From assembly GCA_030426005.1 (NCBI GenBank), contig JAUHZM010000001.1, forward strand, positions 1 to 50,993: a stretch of 50,993 bases of DNA, read 5' to 3'. Shown here piece after piece: positions 15,258-25,300 of the stretch. Within the stretch, counting starts at the first letter, position 1. Each line of letters starts with the position of its first letter. Below the pieces are notes generated by a model. The model made no database searches. It was given only the letters and a program-made list of their open reading frames with translations, and had not been told where the DNA came from. The DNA is from Gammaproteobacteria bacterium. GTDB taxonomy: Bacteria > Pseudomonadota > Gammaproteobacteria > Arenicellales > Arenicellaceae. Both the position numbers and the translations under genes were made by a program.

Positions 15258-16439
15258 ATGATGCTTAAAGAGATATATATCGTAAGTGCCAAGCGTACAC
15301 CGTTGGGCGGTTTTCAGGGTGCTTTGTCTTCGCAAACTGCGCCACAACTGGGCGCGGCTGCGATCCAGGCGGCGGTGACGTCAGCGGGAATCCTGTCAGA
15401 TCAGCTGGATGAAGTGTATATGGGCAATGTGATTAGTGCAGGCATTGGCCAAGCACCAGCCCGACAAGCGGCCCTGCAAGCCGGATTGCCGGCCTCAACA
15501 CCGTGCACAACGGTGAGTAAAGTGTGTGGCTCTGGCATGAAATCGGTCATGTTAGCAGCAGATGCCATGCAACTGGGCGGCGTCGAGTGCGTGGTCGCTG
15601 GTGGTATGGAGAGCATGAGTTTGGCGCCGTACTTGCTGCCTAAAGCACGCGCCGGGTTTCGTCTTGGGCATCAATCAACCAAAGATTCTATGTTTGTCGA
15701 TGGGCTTGAAGATGCCGACAGCGGGCGCTTGATGGGCGAGTTTGGACAACAAACCGCGGATCGATTTGAGATTGGACGCGAGGCGATGGACGCGTTTGCG
15801 ATCGAGTCTTTGCGGCGTGCGACCGAAGCGACTGATAAAGCATATTTTGCAGATGAGATCGCCGCTCTGGAGATTGCTGAGCGCGGTGGCGTCACATCGG
15901 TGGTCGAAGACGAGCAGGTGCGTACAGCTAAGCCAGAGAAAATTCCGTTGTTAAAACCCGCTTTCTCCAAAGACGGCACGGTAACCGCAGCCAATTCAAG
16001 TTCGATCTCAGATGGCGCGGCCGCATTAGTGTTGATGACTGAGAAGGCCATGACCGAGCGCGGAGCCAGTCCGTTGGCAAAAATTTGTGCCTACGAAAGT
16101 CACGCGCAGAAGCCGGAAGAATTCACGTTAGCACCAATCGGTGCCATGCAAAAACTGCTGCAAAAACTTGACTGGCAGGTCGAGGATGTTGATCTGTTTG
16201 AAATAAATGAAGCCTTTGCGGTAGTGACCATGGCCGCCATGCAGCAACTCGGAATTCCGCATGACAAGGTGAATGTTAACGGTGGTGCCTGTGCGCTCGG
16301 TCATCCGCTGGGTGCGTCAGGTGCACGCATTATCGTTACTCTGATTCACGCTCTGCGGCGTCTGGGCAAAAAGCGTGGAATCGCCAGCCTGTGTATCGGT
16401 GGTGGTGAGGCGACTGCCATCGCGGTCGAATTGGTGTAA
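15258..16439 (+). CDS. Acetyl-CoA C-acyltransferase (thiolase)
   Basis: About 393 residues from the adjacent ATGs at 15258/15261; an upstream TTG frame from 15189 would begin inside the promoter region. The family hallmarks are complete: nucleophilic Cys in TVSKVCGSGMKSV, the mid-domain NEAFA in LFEINEAFAVVTM, the GGACALGHPLGASGARI His motif, and the C-terminal Cys in ASLCIGGGEATA. It would cleave a 3-ketoacyl-CoA (or 2-methylacetoacetyl-CoA) to acetyl-CoA plus a shortened acyl-CoA. It heads a three-gene operon with an acyl-CoA dehydrogenase 6 bp downstream and an HSD10-like SDR, which suggests the last step of isoleucine or branched acyl-CoA breakdown; a biosynthetic acetoacetyl-CoA thiolase role is less likely here. 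Confidence 0.88.
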   Translation: MMLKEIYIVSAKRTPLGGFQGALSSQTAPQLGAAAIQAAVTSAGILSDQLDEVYMGNVISAGIGQAPARQAALQAGLPASTPCTTVSKVCGSGMKSVMLAADAMQLGGVECVVAGGMESMSLAPYLLPKARAGFRLGHQSTKDSMFVDGLEDADSGRLMGEFGQQTADRFEIGREAMDAFAIESLRRATEATDKAYFADEIAALEIAERGGVTSVVEDEQVRTAKPEKIPLLKPAFSKDGTVTAANSSSISDGAAALVLMTEKAMTERGASPLAKICAYESHAQKPEEFTLAPIGAMQKLLQKLDWQVEDVDLFEINEAFAVVTMAAMQQLGIPHDKVNVNGGACALGHPLGASGARIIVTLIHALRRLGKKRGIASLCIGGGEATAIAVELV

Positions 16440-16445
16440 GTCGAT

Positions 16446-17588
16446 ATGGATTTTTCCTTAACTGAAGACCAACGGTTGATTCAGGAGACCGCAGCGAACT
16501 TCGCGAGTTCAGTTTTAGCGCCAGCTGCAGATAAGGTGGCTTCTGACCGCTCACTGTTTTTACAAAACCTGAACGCGTTAGCAGAATTAGGCTTTATGGG
16601 GCTGAATGTTAGTGCTGATTATGGTGGCAGTGACGTCGGTACGGTGGCATTCAGTCTGGCGATTACCGAAATCGCCAAGGCATGCGCCTCGACCGCGGTG
16701 ACCGTGTCGGTCAACAATATGGTTGCGGAAGTCATCGAATCGGTCGCCGATGAAGCGCAAAAGACACGTTATTTACCGCGACTATGTGATGGCACTTATC
16801 CGGCTGCTGGGTTCTGTTTGACTGAAGCCAGTGCGGGGTCGGACCCGGCTTCCATGCGAACCACCGCAACGCGAGATGGCGATGACTGGGTGCTTAATGG
16901 CAGCAAGTTGTACATCACCAGCGCTGAGTACGCTGGTTTATTCGTAGTCTGGGCGGTGACTGATAAATCCGCGGCTAAAGGTCGTGGCATTTCCTGCTTT
17001 TTGGTTGAGGCGGACACACCGGGTATCACCATTGGAGCCGCTGAAAAAAAAATGGGGCAGCACGCTTCCAGTACCAATGAAGTGGTGTTTTCTGACTGCC
17101 GTGTGCCTGCGAGTGCGTTGATGGGGCGCGAGAACCAGGGCTATAAAATCGCGGTGACCGAATTGACCGGTGGCCGGATCGGCATCGCTTCTTTGGCGTT
17201 GGGATTAGGTTTTGCGGCCATGGACTATGCCAAAGCGTTTATTCAGGAGCGGACTCAGTTCGATCAGCGAATTGCCGAGTTCCAGGGTGTGCAATGGATG
17301 GTGTCGGATGCCTATACAGAATTAGAAGCAGCACGTTTGCTGACTATCCAGGCGGCGTATCACAAACAAGCTGGATTGCCTTATGCCAAGCAAGCCTCGA
17401 TGGCCAAGCTTTACGCCAGTGAAACCGCCAATAAAGTCTGTGGCACCGCCGTGCAGCTGCTCGGTGGCGCTGGATATCTAGAAGACCATCCGGTTGAGCG
17501 TTATCTGCGTGATGCGCGCATCACCACAATTTATGAAGGCACATCGCAAATACAAAAAATTATTATCAGTAAGCACCTGTTTGCTTGA
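16446..17588 (+). CDS. Acyl-CoA dehydrogenase (short/branched-chain type)
   Basis: 380 residues with the full ACAD layout: N-terminal helical domain, middle beta domain starting near AGFCLTEASAGSDPASMRTTA with LNGSKLYITSAEYAGLFVVWA, and C-terminal helices with GRIGIASLALGLGFAAMDYA and QFDQRIAEFQGVQWMVSD. The catalytic base Glu is in the C-terminal ARITTIYEGTSQIQ, the position used by short-chain and short/branched-chain enzymes rather than isovaleryl-CoA dehydrogenase. It would oxidise acyl-CoA to 2-enoyl-CoA with FAD and pass electrons to ETF. It sits between thiolase and SDR with 6 and 9 bp gaps. A 2-methylbutyryl-CoA dehydrogenase role is inferred from the neighbours. Confidence 0.88.
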   Translation: MDFSLTEDQRLIQETAANFASSVLAPAADKVASDRSLFLQNLNALAELGFMGLNVSADYGGSDVGTVAFSLAITEIAKACASTAVTVSVNNMVAEVIESVADEAQKTRYLPRLCDGTYPAAGFCLTEASAGSDPASMRTTATRDGDDWVLNGSKLYITSAEYAGLFVVWAVTDKSAAKGRGISCFLVEADTPGITIGAAEKKMGQHASSTNEVVFSDCRVPASALMGRENQGYKIAVTELTGGRIGIASLALGLGFAAMDYAKAFIQERTQFDQRIAEFQGVQWMVSDAYTELEAARLLTIQAAYHKQAGLPYAKQASMAKLYASETANKVCGTAVQLLGGAGYLEDHPVERYLRDARITTIYEGTSQIQKIIISKHLFA

Positions 17589-17597
17589 GGATTTGAA

Positions 17598-18353
17598 ATG
17601 AATATTACCGATAAAGTGGTCGTCGTTACGGGCGGCGCGTCAGGTTTAGGTGGTGCCTGTGTGGCGTGGTTTAAGAGTCTGGGTGCCAAGGTTGCGGTGT
17701 TAGATCGTCGCGTACCAGAATCAACCACAGACGCAGACATCGCATACTTTGAAGCCGATGTGACACAAGCGGACAGCGTCGCAACCGTGATGGACCAAAT
17801 TGCTGCGCAGCTCGGGGAGATTCGCGTCTGCATTAACTGTGCGGGCATCGCGCCAGCGGGCAAAACCGTGGGTCGTGACGGGGCGCTGGCGTTAGATAAG
17901 TTTCGCCAGGTGATCGATGTGAACCTAATTGGCACCTTTAATGTCTTGCGTTTGGCGGCAGAGAAAATGCAGGCCTTGGAACCGCTGGACGAGGACGGTT
18001 CGCGAGGTGTGATTATTAACACCGCCTCAGTGGCGGCCTTCGAAGGTCAGATCGGCCAAGCAGCGTACGCAGCGAGTAAAGGTGGGGTTGCCGCCATGAC
18101 TTTGCCGATCGCCCGCGACCTAGGTCCGCGTGGTGTGCGCATCAATACCATTGCACCGGGCGTGTTCGAGACCCCGATGATGGCGGGTCTGAACGAGGAG
18201 TTTGTCAAACCGCTGGAGCAAGCAGTGCAGTTCCCGAAGCGTTTGGGTCGGGCTGAGGAGTTTGCCAAGCTGGCCGGCCATATTGTTGAAAACAACTACC
18301 TCAACGGTGAAGTAATCCGCTTAGATGGCGGGATTCGTATGGGACCGCGTTAA
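17598..18353 (+). CDS. SDR 3-hydroxyacyl-CoA dehydrogenase, HSD10-like
   Basis: 251 residues, classical short-chain dehydrogenase. The cofactor motif VVTGGASGLGGACV with the following VLDRR predicts NAD(H), the NCAGIAPAGKTVGRDG stretch is characteristic of HSD10-type (17-beta-HSD type 10, 3-hydroxy-2-methylbutyryl-CoA) enzymes, and the catalytic YAASKGG is intact near residue 158. The C-terminus ends NYLNGEVIRLDGGIRMGPR. It would oxidise a 3-hydroxyacyl-CoA to the 3-ketoacyl-CoA that the operon thiolase cleaves. An AGGA-like ribosome binding site lies before the ATG. No enoyl-CoA hydratase is in this operon, so that step must be encoded elsewhere. Its stop is 5 bp from the convergent kynureninase stop. 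Confidence 0.85.
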   Translation: MNITDKVVVVTGGASGLGGACVAWFKSLGAKVAVLDRRVPESTTDADIAYFEADVTQADSVATVMDQIAAQLGEIRVCINCAGIAPAGKTVGRDGALALDKFRQVIDVNLIGTFNVLRLAAEKMQALEPLDEDGSRGVIINTASVAAFEGQIGQAAYAASKGGVAAMTLPIARDLGPRGVRINTIAPGVFETPMMAGLNEEFVKPLEQAVQFPKRLGRAEEFAKLAGHIVENNYLNGEVIRLDGGIRMGPR

Positions 18354-18358
18354 GGTCT

Positions 18359-19609
18359 TCACGTAACGGGTCCGGCCTTAGCGCGACTATACTCGGGCTG
18401 CAGGTACGTTTGCGTATCAACAATGCGAATCAATTTTTGCGCCGCTAGCCAGACGTCTTCATAGCGTAAGTAGAGCGGCGTGAAGCCAAACCGAATAACA
18501 TCGGGGGCACGAAAATCAATCACACACTGGTCTGCAATCAAAGCCTGTGTGATGGCGTAGCCTTGCGGATGCGCTAGCGCAACCTGGCTGCCGCGACGAG
18601 TATGCTCCATCGGGGTCAAGAGCGTAAATTCCTGCCAACAGTCCGCGGCTCGCAGGGTGTTTATAAACAGGTCGGATAACGCCAGCGATTTGGCGCGTAG
18701 CACGTCGAGGCTGACGCCATCAAATACGTCTAAGGCCGCATCTAAGGCACTCATTGCGAGCACGCTCGGCGTACCGCATAAGTATTGATCAATAGACGGT
18801 GCGGCGGTGTAGCTGGGGCTAAATTCGAATGGTTTGGCGTGTCCCATCCAGCCGGTCAATGGTTGTGATGATACACCGTGATGCCGAGTCGCGGCATACA
18901 CGAATGCCGGTGCCCCTGGCCCACCATTGAGGTATTTGTAACCACAGCCAACCGCGAAATCGACCTGCCACTCATCCAGCGACAACGGCATTGCTCCAGC
19001 GCTGTGGGCAAGATCCCAAATGACTAAAGCACCAGCCTGGTGGGCCGCTTCCGTGAGTGTGCGGATGTCATGGCAGTGGCCGGTGCGAAAATTGACCTGC
19101 GTTAGCATCAGGACGGCGACCGAGTCGTCGAGGCTGCTGATGAGCTGGTCTGCGTGTACGCTGACTAATTCACATCGGTTGTTACCGAGGAGTGAATTTA
19201 GGCCCTCGACCATGTATAAGTCGGTCGGAAAGTTATCTTGCTGCGAAATAATACGGTGCCGTCCATGTGGTGCTTGAACCTGCAGTGCGGTGGACAAGAC
19301 TTTGAATAGATTGACTGAGGTCGAGTCGCAACAAACGACTTGTCCTGGCGCTGCCCCAATGAGCTTTGCTATTCTGTCGCCGACTTTACGTGGTAGGTTA
19401 ATCCAGTCGTGTTTGTTCCAACTGGTAATCAAGTCCTGGCCCCATTGCTGTTCAGTCACCTCTGCCAGCCGTTGGCGACTCGCACGTGGCAATGGTCCAA
19501 GCGAGTTGCCGTCCAGATATTGCGTCTGCGCTGGCAGTTCAAATTGATCGATGGTGTGCGCGAGGGGATCGTCACGATCCAGCGCACGGATTGAGTCAGG
19601 GCATTTCAC
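18359..19609 (-). CDS. kynU: Kynureninase
   Basis: 416 residues, PLP-dependent fold type I. The N-terminal segment YLDGNSLGPLPRASRQRL and the PLP-lysine region FAVGCGYKYLNGGPGAPAFVYAA are diagnostic of kynureninase; VIWDLAHSAGAMPLSLD supplies the Asp that contacts the PLP ring nitrogen. It hydrolyses L-kynurenine to anthranilate and alanine. The start is a GTG at 19609 whose GTGA overlaps the stop of the upstream hydrolase, so the two are translationally coupled. No tryptophan 2,3-dioxygenase is nearby. Confidence 0.92.
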   Translation of the reverse strand: MKCPDSIRALDRDDPLAHTIDQFELPAQTQYLDGNSLGPLPRASRQRLAEVTEQQWGQDLITSWNKHDWINLPRKVGDRIAKLIGAAPGQVVCCDSTSVNLFKVLSTALQVQAPHGRHRIISQQDNFPTDLYMVEGLNSLLGNNRCELVSVHADQLISSLDDSVAVLMLTQVNFRTGHCHDIRTLTEAAHQAGALVIWDLAHSAGAMPLSLDEWQVDFAVGCGYKYLNGGPGAPAFVYAATRHHGVSSQPLTGWMGHAKPFEFSPSYTAAPSIDQYLCGTPSVLAMSALDAALDVFDGVSLDVLRAKSLALSDLFINTLRAADCWQEFTLLTPMEHTRRGSQVALAHPQGYAITQALIADQCVIDFRAPDVIRFGFTPLYLRYEDVWLAAQKLIRIVDTQTYLQPEYSRAKAGPVT

Positions 19610-20499
19610 GGCAATAACTCCGCTAGATTTCGTAATAACAGCTTAAAAGCAGGCGTACCGGGATGGATCCAATCGAAGTGGCCCGCACCTTTGGCAATCT
19701 GTGTTTGGTTTCTCAGGCTTGCCGTTTGTTCGATAGGCACAATCGCATCTAGGTCGCCGTGCAGCAAGCGGGTTGCGGGATGCAACGCGCGGTGAATCGG
19801 ATTCGCCGCCCGATAAGTTTCCGCTTGCGCATCGGGTGTGCCTCCCATAAAAGCAGGCGTGGCTGTCTGACAGCTATTCGTCCCTCGAGCATACTGTGCG
19901 ATGTCGACAATCGCGGCTAAGCCGATGACGCCACGTAGGCGATCAGCGCGCTCACTGCCCGCCAGCAATGCCAAATGCCCGCCTGCGGAATGACCGCTCA
20001 CGACAACGCGGTCCAAATCCAATGGTTTGCCTTCGAGTTGGAACAGTGCGTCAATACCATTCAATACATCAGTAAAGGTGTTGGGCCAACCGCCACCTGG
20101 GTCGCCAGTACGACGATATTCCAGTGACCAAACTGCGTACCCGGAGTGCGTTAAGGCCGTGCTTAAAGCGTGGCTGTGCCCAATGTCAAACTGGTTTAGC
20201 CAACAGCCACCGTGAATAAAAACTACAACTGGATAGCCGGATTCGGGTGGTGGATTGTGCTCGGTGTGGGGTAACCAAAGCTCCGCAGTTTGGAGTTCCG
20301 AGCCACCATATCGGTGTTGCGACGATGGTGTCGATACCGGTAACGCGGTAATTGACGCATACTCAACGTTATTGTCACTGGGTAGGTAACAGAATGACGC
20401 GGTGGATGGTTCTTGTTCAGCGCTGGGCAGTGCAGCACTGAGCGTTGTGGCGGCGAGGCCGCTGCAAAGGAATGCGAATAGCTGACATAAATATTTCAT
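19606..20499 (-). CDS. Exported alpha/beta hydrolase, possibly kynurenine formamidase-like
   Basis: 297 residues. The first 25 residues (MKYLCQLFAFLCSGLAATTL plus SAALP) form a convincing signal peptide. The hydrolase core shows the oxyanion motif VVFIHGGCW, the nucleophile elbow VVSGHSAGGHLALLAG with catalytic Ser, an acid region near LLHGDLDAIVP and a His in GAGHFDWIHPG. HGGxW plus GHSAGGH is the pattern of eukaryotic-type kynurenine formamidases and related esterases. It overlaps the kynureninase start by 4 bp (GTGA), which supports a kynurenine-pathway job, yet the signal peptide argues for a periplasmic enzyme. A general carboxylesterase is the alternative. Fold is firm; substrate is inferred. 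Confidence 0.72.
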   Translation of the reverse strand: MKYLCQLFAFLCSGLAATTLSAALPSAEQEPSTASFCYLPSDNNVEYASITALPVSTPSSQHRYGGSELQTAELWLPHTEHNPPPESGYPVVVFIHGGCWLNQFDIGHSHALSTALTHSGYAVWSLEYRRTGDPGGGWPNTFTDVLNGIDALFQLEGKPLDLDRVVVSGHSAGGHLALLAGSERADRLRGVIGLAAIVDIAQYARGTNSCQTATPAFMGGTPDAQAETYRAANPIHRALHPATRLLHGDLDAIVPIEQTASLRNQTQIAKGAGHFDWIHPGTPAFKLLLRNLAELLP

Positions 20500-20647
20500 C
20501 CGAGTAGTTTACTGCATTGCTCAGTAAAAGCAGGTCGAATTACCACGAGACAACGACGCGAGCTAATCCGTGCGCGCTTGCACTTTCTAGCTGGTCCGGC
20601 GACACTCACGCCTGTTAAATTTGCTAGTCTACATGGGAGAAGTAATC

Positions 20648-21097
20648 GTGCAGCAACCATACACTCACTATCTACGCGTACGCTACGCAGAATGCGATGC
20701 TCAGGGCGTGGTATTTAACGCGCGCTACGGCGAATACGTTGACGTCGCGGCGACGGAATTCTCACGCGCCGTATGGGGCAATTACCAAGACCTACTAGCA
20801 CGTGGACTGGATACGCAGGTCGTAAAACTCAGTACGTCGTGGAGCGCGCCAGCGAGGTTTGACGATGTACTCGCCATCGCTGTGGAGGTCGCTCATATTG
20901 GCCGGTCATCGTACCGACTGACCCTGAGTCACCGCTGTCATCCCAGTGGTAAGCACATAGCAACGTCTGAGATCACCTATGTCATGGTGGATTGTGATGC
21001 GTATCAATCAACGCCGATCCCAGATGACTTGCGACAGCTGTTGATCGAGGCCGGTGTGGGGCAGGTGAGTAATCACGCCGGTGTTGAGCTGCCTTAA
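20648..21097 (+). CDS. Acyl-CoA thioesterase, 4HBT/YbgC-like hotdog fold
   Basis: About 149 residues. The GTG at 20648 is preferred because GGGAGA (20635-20640) lies 7 nt upstream; an ATG at 20633 is a possible start that would add five residues. The N-terminal YHLR-like segment THYLRVRYAECDAQGVVFNARYGEYVDVA contains the catalytic Asp and the VVFNARY motif of 4-hydroxybenzoyl-CoA/YbgC/FadM-type thioesterases. Such enzymes hydrolyse acyl-CoA or aroyl-CoA thioesters in the cytoplasm. It is a single gene between the divergent hydrolase and the efflux operon, so its substrate cannot be inferred from context. Confidence 0.82.
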   Translation: MQQPYTHYLRVRYAECDAQGVVFNARYGEYVDVAATEFSRAVWGNYQDLLARGLDTQVVKLSTSWSAPARFDDVLAIAVEVAHIGRSSYRLTLSHRCHPSGKHIATSEITYVMVDCDAYQSTPIPDDLRQLLIEAGVGQVSNHAGVELP

Positions 21098-21173
21098 AAA
21101 ACTCAGAAGTTTTCTAAATTTGAATGATTTTCGTTTACCTTAAGCGAATCGTCACGTTCTTACCGCAGCACGG

Positions 21174-21182
21174 TGGTATTCT
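21174..21182 (+). promoter_or_regulatory. Possible extended -10 promoter for the RND efflux operon
   Basis: TGGTATTCT reads as an extended -10 (TG-n-TATTCT) 40 bp before the adaptor ATG. No good -35 accompanies it, as is allowed for extended -10 promoters. Confidence 0.35.
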
Positions 21183-21222
21183 AGCCAGCGATTATGGCTT
21201 GAGCTAAATTTTGAGAAAGAGC

Positions 21223-22314
21223 ATGTTGTTAAGAACCTTATTCCTCACCCTTTGTGTTTGGCTGTACGCCGCTACGATACCTGCATTCGCGCAGAATGAT
21301 GGTGGTGCCACCGGCGTGTTTGTGGCCCCCGTCAAACTGGCGTCCTTTTCGGATGACATTGAGGCCCTTGGGACCCTAACGTCGATTCAAAATGTTACCT
21401 TGGCATCCACTGTTACCGAGCTCGTGACCGCGGTACATTTTGGTGATGGGCAACGGGTAAAACAGGGCGACCTGTTGGTTGAGATGGATGCATCTGAAGA
21501 GCTGGCAGAGTTGGCTGAAGAGCAGGCTCTGGTTGAAGAAGCGCGTCGTCAGGTAAACCGATTTGAACCTCTGGCTGGGCGTGGTGCTGCCTCTGAGGCC
21601 GCTCTTGATGAGAGCCGACGCTTACTGAAAACTGCGCAAGCGCGCGTGCAGGCGGTGGAAGCACGGATCGCGCAACGTAAGGTGGTCGCTCCATTTGATG
21701 GCGTGGTTGGTTTACGTCAGATCAGTGTTGGCGCATTAGCGCAGCCGGGTGCCATGATTACCACCATCGACGATGACAGCGTGATGCAGCTGGATTTTTC
21801 AGTGCCGGAATTGTTTTTACGCACGCTGACACCTGGACTAAAAATCTCTGCCAGTGCGGCCGCATTTCCAGGCCAAAGCTACGACGGTGAACTGACCAGT
21901 GTGGATAGTCGAGTCGATCCAATTACCCGTGCCATTACGGCACGCGCGTTAATTCAAAATGAGTCGCGACAACTCAAGCCTGGTTTGCTCATGCGTGTGA
22001 CTTTGCGGAACAATCCGCGTCAGACGCTCGTGGTTCAGGAAGAGGCGATCATTCACAACGCCGATAAAGCCTTTGTACTAGTAGCAAAGCCGGAAGGTGA
22101 TGCGCATCGGGCCGAACGCCGCGAAGTTAAGCTGGGCGTACGTCGTGAGGGCGAAGTCGAAGTGCTCGAAGGTGTGGCCGCCGATGAGTTGGTGGTCGTG
22201 CACGGCACCATGACTGCGCGTGACGGCGGTTTGCTCGCCATTCAGGCGATCGAGAGCAAGGGTGAAACACTCAAGCAAATGTTGGATTCAGCGCCAAGTC
22301 AGGACGCCTCATGA
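21223..22314 (+). CDS. RND efflux periplasmic adaptor (membrane fusion protein)
   Basis: 363 residues from ATG 21223; a TTG at 21211 is less likely. A signal peptide ends near ATIPAFAQ. The order is barrel-sandwich (lipoyl-like) half, a short coiled-coil hairpin rich in Glu/Ala/Arg (about residues 85-150), the second lipoyl half with KVVAPFDGVVGLRQISVGAL, a beta-barrel (MQLDFSVPELFLRTLTPGLKI) and a membrane-proximal domain. Such adaptors link inner-membrane RND pumps to an outer-membrane channel. The stop overlaps the pump ATG (ATGA at 22311-22314). No outer-membrane factor gene is adjacent. Confidence 0.9.
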   Translation: MLLRTLFLTLCVWLYAATIPAFAQNDGGATGVFVAPVKLASFSDDIEALGTLTSIQNVTLASTVTELVTAVHFGDGQRVKQGDLLVEMDASEELAELAEEQALVEEARRQVNRFEPLAGRGAASEAALDESRRLLKTAQARVQAVEARIAQRKVVAPFDGVVGLRQISVGALAQPGAMITTIDDDSVMQLDFSVPELFLRTLTPGLKISASAAAFPGQSYDGELTSVDSRVDPITRAITARALIQNESRQLKPGLLMRVTLRNNPRQTLVVQEEAIIHNADKAFVLVAKPEGDAHRAERREVKLGVRREGEVEVLEGVAADELVVVHGTMTARDGGLLAIQAIESKGETLKQMLDSAPSQDAS

Positions 22315-25300
22315 TTCTGTCAGATATCTCGGTTAAGCGGCCGGTCTTTGCGGCCGTAATCTCGCTATTGTTGATTGCCTTTGGCTTAGTTTCATTTGAG
22401 CGTTTATCGTTACGCGAATACCCAGACATCGATCCGCCGGTAGTCACTGTGCAAGTTGATTACCCAGGAGCCCCGGCAAATATCGTTGAGACGCGCATCA
22501 CGCAGATTATCGAAGAACGCGTCGCCGGTGTGGCCGGTATCGAGTTTATCGAGTCGACCTCACAAGATGGACGCTCCAATGTGGTGATCGAATTTTCGAT
22601 CAACCGCGACATTGATTCCGCTGCCAACGATGTGCGCGATCGCATCGCAGGCGTCATGGACAACTTGCCGGAAGAAGCTGATCCGCCGGAAGTGCAAAAG
22701 GTCGATAGCAATAATGATGTTATTCTGTGGCAGAACCTAGTCAGTGATCGTTTGACCGTTCCGGAGTTGAGTGATTACGCGCGTCGTTATTTGATTGAAC
22801 AATACTCCGCGCTAGACGGTGTTGCGCGCGTTATTGTTGGAGGCCGCCAAAGCTACGCGATGCGGATTTGGCTCGACCGGCAAGCACTGGCTGCACGAGG
22901 CTTGAGTGTGAGTAATGTCGAGTCGGCCCTACGTGCGGAAAACATTGAACTGCCTGCTGGCTCAATTGAGTCGAATGAAGTGTTGTTTAAAGCACGGGTA
23001 GACCGCAGCTTCAAAACCCCGGACGACTTCGCCAAGTTGGTGTTACGGCAAGGTGAGGATGGCTACCTGGTACGCCTCGGTGACGTGGCACGCGTTGAGA
23101 AGGGTTTAGTGGAAGACCGGACCTTTTTTCGCGGCAATCAAGAGCCGATGGTGGGCTTAGGTATTGTACGCCAGTCTACGGCCAACACCATTGATGTGGC
23201 GCGTGCAGTCAAAGATCTAAGTGCCCGATTAAACAAGAACCTGCCGGAGGGTATGTCGGTCAAGCAGAGTTTCGACGCGTCGATTTTTATCCAGTCTTCG
23301 ATCAACGAGGTGTACAGCACCTTATTTATTGCAATTGCCTGCGTGGTGTTTGTCATCTACCTCTTCTTGGGTAGTTTTCGCGTAATGCTGATTCCTGCGG
23401 TAACGGTGCCAGTTTCGCTGATCGCCACGTTTATCGCCATCTACGCCTTCGGATTTTCTGTCAATCTATTGACCTTGCTGGCTCTAGTACTGGCCATCGG
23501 TCTGGTGGTGGACGACGCGATCGTGGTGTTGGAAAACATCGTGCGTCGAATCCAAGATAAGAAAGAGTCTCCGTTGGTGGCGGCGTATCGAGGTGCGCGT
23601 CAAGTTGGATTCGCGGTGGTAGCAACCACACTGGTATTGATCGCTGTGTTTGTACCAATCACGTTTTTAGAGGGCGACCTTGGGCAATTATTCACCGAGT
23701 TTGCGTTGACGATTGCGGCCGCGGTGGCGTTCTCTTCCTTGGTCGCGCTTACGCTCTCCACCATGTTGGCATCGAAAATTTTGTCAGCCGAGATGCCGAA
23801 GCCCAATCGCTTGGTGGCTGGTGTCGACTCACTATTTCGAAAAACGCGTCGTGCGTATCGTCGAATTTTAGTGCGGACTTTTAAAGCACCGATGATTCCA
23901 TTAGCCGTATTTGGCGTGCTCGTGGTGGTGTCAGGCTTTTTGTACAAAGGTATTGAGCAAGAATTTAGCCCGGCAGAAGATCGCGGAGCCTTCTTCTTAC
24001 TGGTGAATGGCCCGGAAGGTGCCAGTTTTCAATATATCAATGAATACATGACCGAGATTGAAACGCGCTTGATGCCGTTGGTGGAGAGCGGTGAAATCAA
24101 TCGTCTGCTCGTGCGCGCTCCACGGGCCTTCGGGTCAATCGAAAGTTTTAATAGCGGCATTGCCATCGTGATTCTGAATGATTGGTCGCAACGTCGCTCA
24201 GGCTGGGAAATCATGGATGACGTGCGCGAGCGCATTAAAGACTTGCCTGGGGTTAGGGCATTTCCAGTGATGCGTCGCGGTTTCGGTGGTGGTACGCAGA
24301 AGCCGGTGCAGTTTGTGGTCGGCGGTTCGACCTATGAAGAAATCGCCGAATGGGTCGAAGTTCTGAAAGCCAAAATTGAGGAAGATAATCCGGGTTTTCA
24401 GGGACTGGACAGCGACTTCAAACAAACGCGACCGCAGATTGATTTCGTGGTCGATTATGAGCGTGCCGCTGACCTAGGTGTGACCATCGCCGAAATCGGT
24501 CGTACCCTAGAAACCATGATGGGCGGGCGTCGTGTGACCACGTACTTAGAGCGTGGTGAGGAGTATGACGTCATCTTGGAAGGTGAACGCAGTCAGCAGC
24601 GCTCGTTCAATGATATTCAGAATATATACGTGCGGTCAGCGCGCACTAATGAACTGATCCCGTTGTCTAACTTGGTGAAGATTAAGGAATACGGTGCAGC
24701 GAATAGCTTGGCCCGCTTTAACCGAGTGCGTGCCATTACACTGGATGCCAATCTGGCAGATGGGTTTAGTCTAGGTGAGGCATTGGCACACTTGGAAACG
24801 CTGGTGGATGAGCATTTACCTGACGAGGCGGTCGTGGACTACAAAGGTGAGAGTCGCGCGTTTATGACGTCGGGGGGCTCCATCCTGTTTGTGTTTCTGC
24901 TTGGCATCGCGGTGGTGTTTCTGGTCTTAGCAGCGCAATTTGAGAGTTTTCTGCATCCGCTGATAATTTTGACGACCGTGCCACTGACCATCGGTGGGGG
25001 ATTGCTGGGCTTAGCCTTAACCGGGCAGTCACTCAATATCTATTCCCAAATCGGCCTGATTATGTTGGTTGGACTGGCCGCTAAAAACGGAATTTTAATT
25101 GTTGAGTTCGCAAATCAGTTGCGAGATGCTGGGTATCGTTTTCGTCGTGCGATCCTGACGGCCTCGGTGACGCGTTTGCGCCCAATCTTGATGACCGGTT
25201 TAACTACCGTCGCGGGGACGATTCCACTCATTCTAGCCAGTGGCGCCGGCGCAGAGACACGCCTAGTGATTGGTACTGTGATTCTTTTTGGTGTGCTCGC

